A stretch of 33,073 nucleotides of DNA from Gemmatimonadales bacterium (GTDB taxonomy: Bacteria; Gemmatimonadota; Gemmatimonadetes; Gemmatimonadales; GWC2-71-9). Shown piece by piece: positions 32,014 to 33,073 of this stretch (position 1 is the first letter of the stretch; each line of letters opens with the position of its first letter). The notes under the pieces are model-generated. The model ran no database searches and was not told the origin of the DNA. It saw nothing but the letters and a program-made list of their open reading frames with translations. The translations under genes were made by a program, and so were the position numbers. The stretch is from positions 1 through 33,073 of the forward strand of contig JACDBX010000074.1 in the NCBI GenBank assembly GCA_013694695.1, read 5' to 3'.

Positions 32014-32492
32014 TCCGCTCACGCAACCGCGCTTTCGTCCTGCTCGCAGCCGCCTTTTCGATTGGCCTGCTGGTGGGCGGCACGATCCTGATGGCAGCCA
32101 CGCGAGCCGGCAAGGCCGACTTCCTGTGGCGCGGAGAGCGCCGGGATATGCGCGGCGGCGGTTCGGGCGTCAGCGGACCGGCCGCCTGGATCGCCCGGGA
32201 GCTCGACCTCACCGCGGCAACGCGGGACAGCGCGGACGCCATCTACCGCCGGATGGCTGTCGAGATGGATTCCCTGCGTACCCGGATCCGGCCCCAGGTT
32301 GATTCGCTGTACGAGATCATCCGTCCCGACGTCGAAGCCCGGCGCCAGCAGATGCGCACCGAGATCCGTGCGCTCCTTACGCCGCCTCAACGGGAAAAGT
32401 ATGACTCGATCGTCACGAAGGATGATGAAAATCGCCGCCGCGGGCGGGAGCAGGGCCAGCGCTATACCGGGGGTGGGCGTGGTTCGCGCTAG
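32010..32492 (+). CDS. Spy/CpxP-like LTxxQ periplasmic stress protein
   Basis: A 160-aa protein with an N-terminal membrane anchor or signal (AFVLLAAAFSIGLLVGGTILMAA) and a helical periplasmic domain. LDLTAATRDSADAIYRRM and the closing LLTPPQREKYDSIV match the LTxxQ pattern of Spy/CpxP and heavy-metal-sensor-like proteins. Arg/Glu-rich helices lie in between. It has the size of ZraP/CnrX-type sensors, but no clear His/Met metal cluster is seen. Located between the putative anti-sigma gene and a TolC gene, it may sense envelope or metal stress for this sigma system (inference). Start ATG at 32010 overlaps the upstream stop. Confidence 0.75.
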   Translation: MIRSRNRAFVLLAAAFSIGLLVGGTILMAATRAGKADFLWRGERRDMRGGGSGVSGPAAWIARELDLTAATRDSADAIYRRMAVEMDSLRTRIRPQVDSLYEIIRPDVEARRQQMRTEIRALLTPPQREKYDSIVTKDDENRRRGREQGQRYTGGGRGSR

Positions 32493-33073
32493 CTTCATCG
32501 CCGTCCTGTTCTTCCTCGCATCGATCGCACCGCTCACGGCGCAGGCGCGCGCCGAGCGTGGGGTGACGCTGTCTGACGCGATCGCCCGCGCGCGTGCGGT
32601 CACGCCCAACGTGGTGTCCGCCACCGGTGCAGTGCGTAGCGCCGAGGTGGCGGTGCGCTCGGCGAAGTGGCAGTTCCTGCCTCAGGTCACGGTGACCCCG
32701 CAGGCAACGCTGGCGCTGAACTCCGGCCAGTCACGGGTCGACCCCATCACTGGCGAGATCATCAGCGGCAACTCGAGCAACCCGAGCTACGGCGTCGTGG
32801 CACAGGCCGACATGAACCTCTTCGACGGCTTCGGGCGCAGCTTCAGCCTGAAGGCGGCGCGGGCCCGTGAAGTGGCGGCCGATGCGAACCTGGTGGCCGC
32901 ACAGTTCGCCAGCGCGCTCAACGTGACCAACGCGTACTTCGACGCCCTCGCCAACCAGGAGCTCCTCAAGGTCAATGAGGCCGCGGTGCTTCGGGCGGAG
33001 GAACAGTTCCGGGTCGCGTCCGCGCGGCTCCAGACCGGCGCCGGCCAGCGCACCGACTCGCTCACGGCACTGG
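32479..33073 (+). CDS. TolC-family outer-membrane efflux protein, partial
   Basis: The first 198 codons of a TolC-like protein, cut by the window end and therefore missing from the ORF track. It has a signal peptide (FIAVLFFLASIAPLTAQA), then GVTLSDAIARARAVTPNV, the usual opening of the first TolC repeat. AEVAVRSAKWQFLPQVTVTPQA and ADMNLFDGFGRSFSLKAARAR follow; NLFDGFGR is the typical strand-turn signature. The helical hairpin reads VAAQFASALNVTNAYFDALANQELLKVNEAAVLRAEEQFRVASARLQTGAGQRTD. Start GTG at 32479 (or 32473) overlaps the Spy-like gene by 14-20 nt. RND or ABC pump genes are expected just beyond the window. Confidence 0.9.
   Translation, partial: MVRASFIAVLFFLASIAPLTAQARAERGVTLSDAIARARAVTPNVVSATGAVRSAEVAVRSAKWQFLPQVTVTPQATLALNSGQSRVDPITGEIISGNSSNPSYGVVAQADMNLFDGFGRSFSLKAARAREVAADANLVAAQFASALNVTNAYFDALANQELLKVNEAAVLRAEEQFRVASARLQTGAGQRTDSLTAL

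Noticed and set aside
1-33073. CRISPR array, tRNA/rRNA, prophage or transposon
   Set aside because: No regularly spaced direct repeats, no tRNA-like cloverleaf noticed, and no transposase, integrase or phage structural gene among the ORFs.

Overview
The window is a gene-dense, GC-rich bacterial chromosome segment with short intergenic gaps and many 1-14 nt gene overlaps (ATGA, GTGA, TGATG). The protein repertoire suggests a member of the Gemmatimonadota or a close relative: Tat-exported Gfo/Idh enzymes, DUF1080 and 6-bladed-propeller lipoproteins, a secreted RCC1-type propeller, DUF481 and a PolX/PHP protein. That placement is inference from gene style; no rRNA or other phylogenetic marker is present. 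No tRNA, rRNA, CRISPR array, transposase, integrase or phage gene was seen.

Layout. (1) 1-333 is non-coding, with an inverted pair of degenerate heptamer arrays and a 12-bp inverted repeat. (2) 334-6360, minus strand, is a five-gene carbohydrate operon read GH20 hexosaminidase > DUF1080 lipoprotein > NupG-like MFS > Tat-exported Gfo/Idh oxidoreductase > CutC. It reads as a periplasmic 3-keto-sugar route for amino-sugar glycosides. (3) 6442-15503, plus strand, holds a GT39-like membrane glycosyltransferase, a coupled VOC-MOSC-AlaX trio, a run of cell-surface proteins (RCC1 propeller lipoprotein, DUF481 barrel, 6-bladed propeller lipoprotein), a YfiT/DinB protein, a PrcB-like lipoprotein and a second VOC protein. 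(4) 15519-18578 holds a 5'-nucleotidase lipoprotein (minus), a divergent coiled-coil lipoprotein ending in a strong hairpin, and a secreted DUF411 metal-binding protein. (5) 18575-23417, minus strand, holds an ECF-type ABC importer (S, T, and both ATPase domains fused in one chain), a HEAT-repeat protein coupled to it, and a lysophospholipid acyltransferase. (6) 23483-33073, plus strand, holds a PDZ protein, a GAF/fRMsr-like protein, an alpha/beta hydrolase, an unknown protein, a PolX-like protein with a ruined polymerase site but intact PHP nuclease, endonuclease III, a cyclophilin, a small protein that appears to start at AUC, an HD protein and a cardiolipin-synthase-like protein. It ends with an ECF-sigma / small membrane protein / Spy-like / TolC cluster that runs off the end of the window.

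Most notable: the fused ECF ATPase concentrates its degenerate catalytic motifs in one composite ATP site while the other site is intact. The PolX has lost all three polymerase aspartates but kept the PHP metal ligands. The RCC1-type propeller has an invariant C-x9-C in six of seven blades, and the remaining blade has lost both cysteines together. Upstream of the DUF1080 gene a stem appears able to hide the Shine-Dalgarno. All functional statements come from motifs read by eye; no database search was possible.
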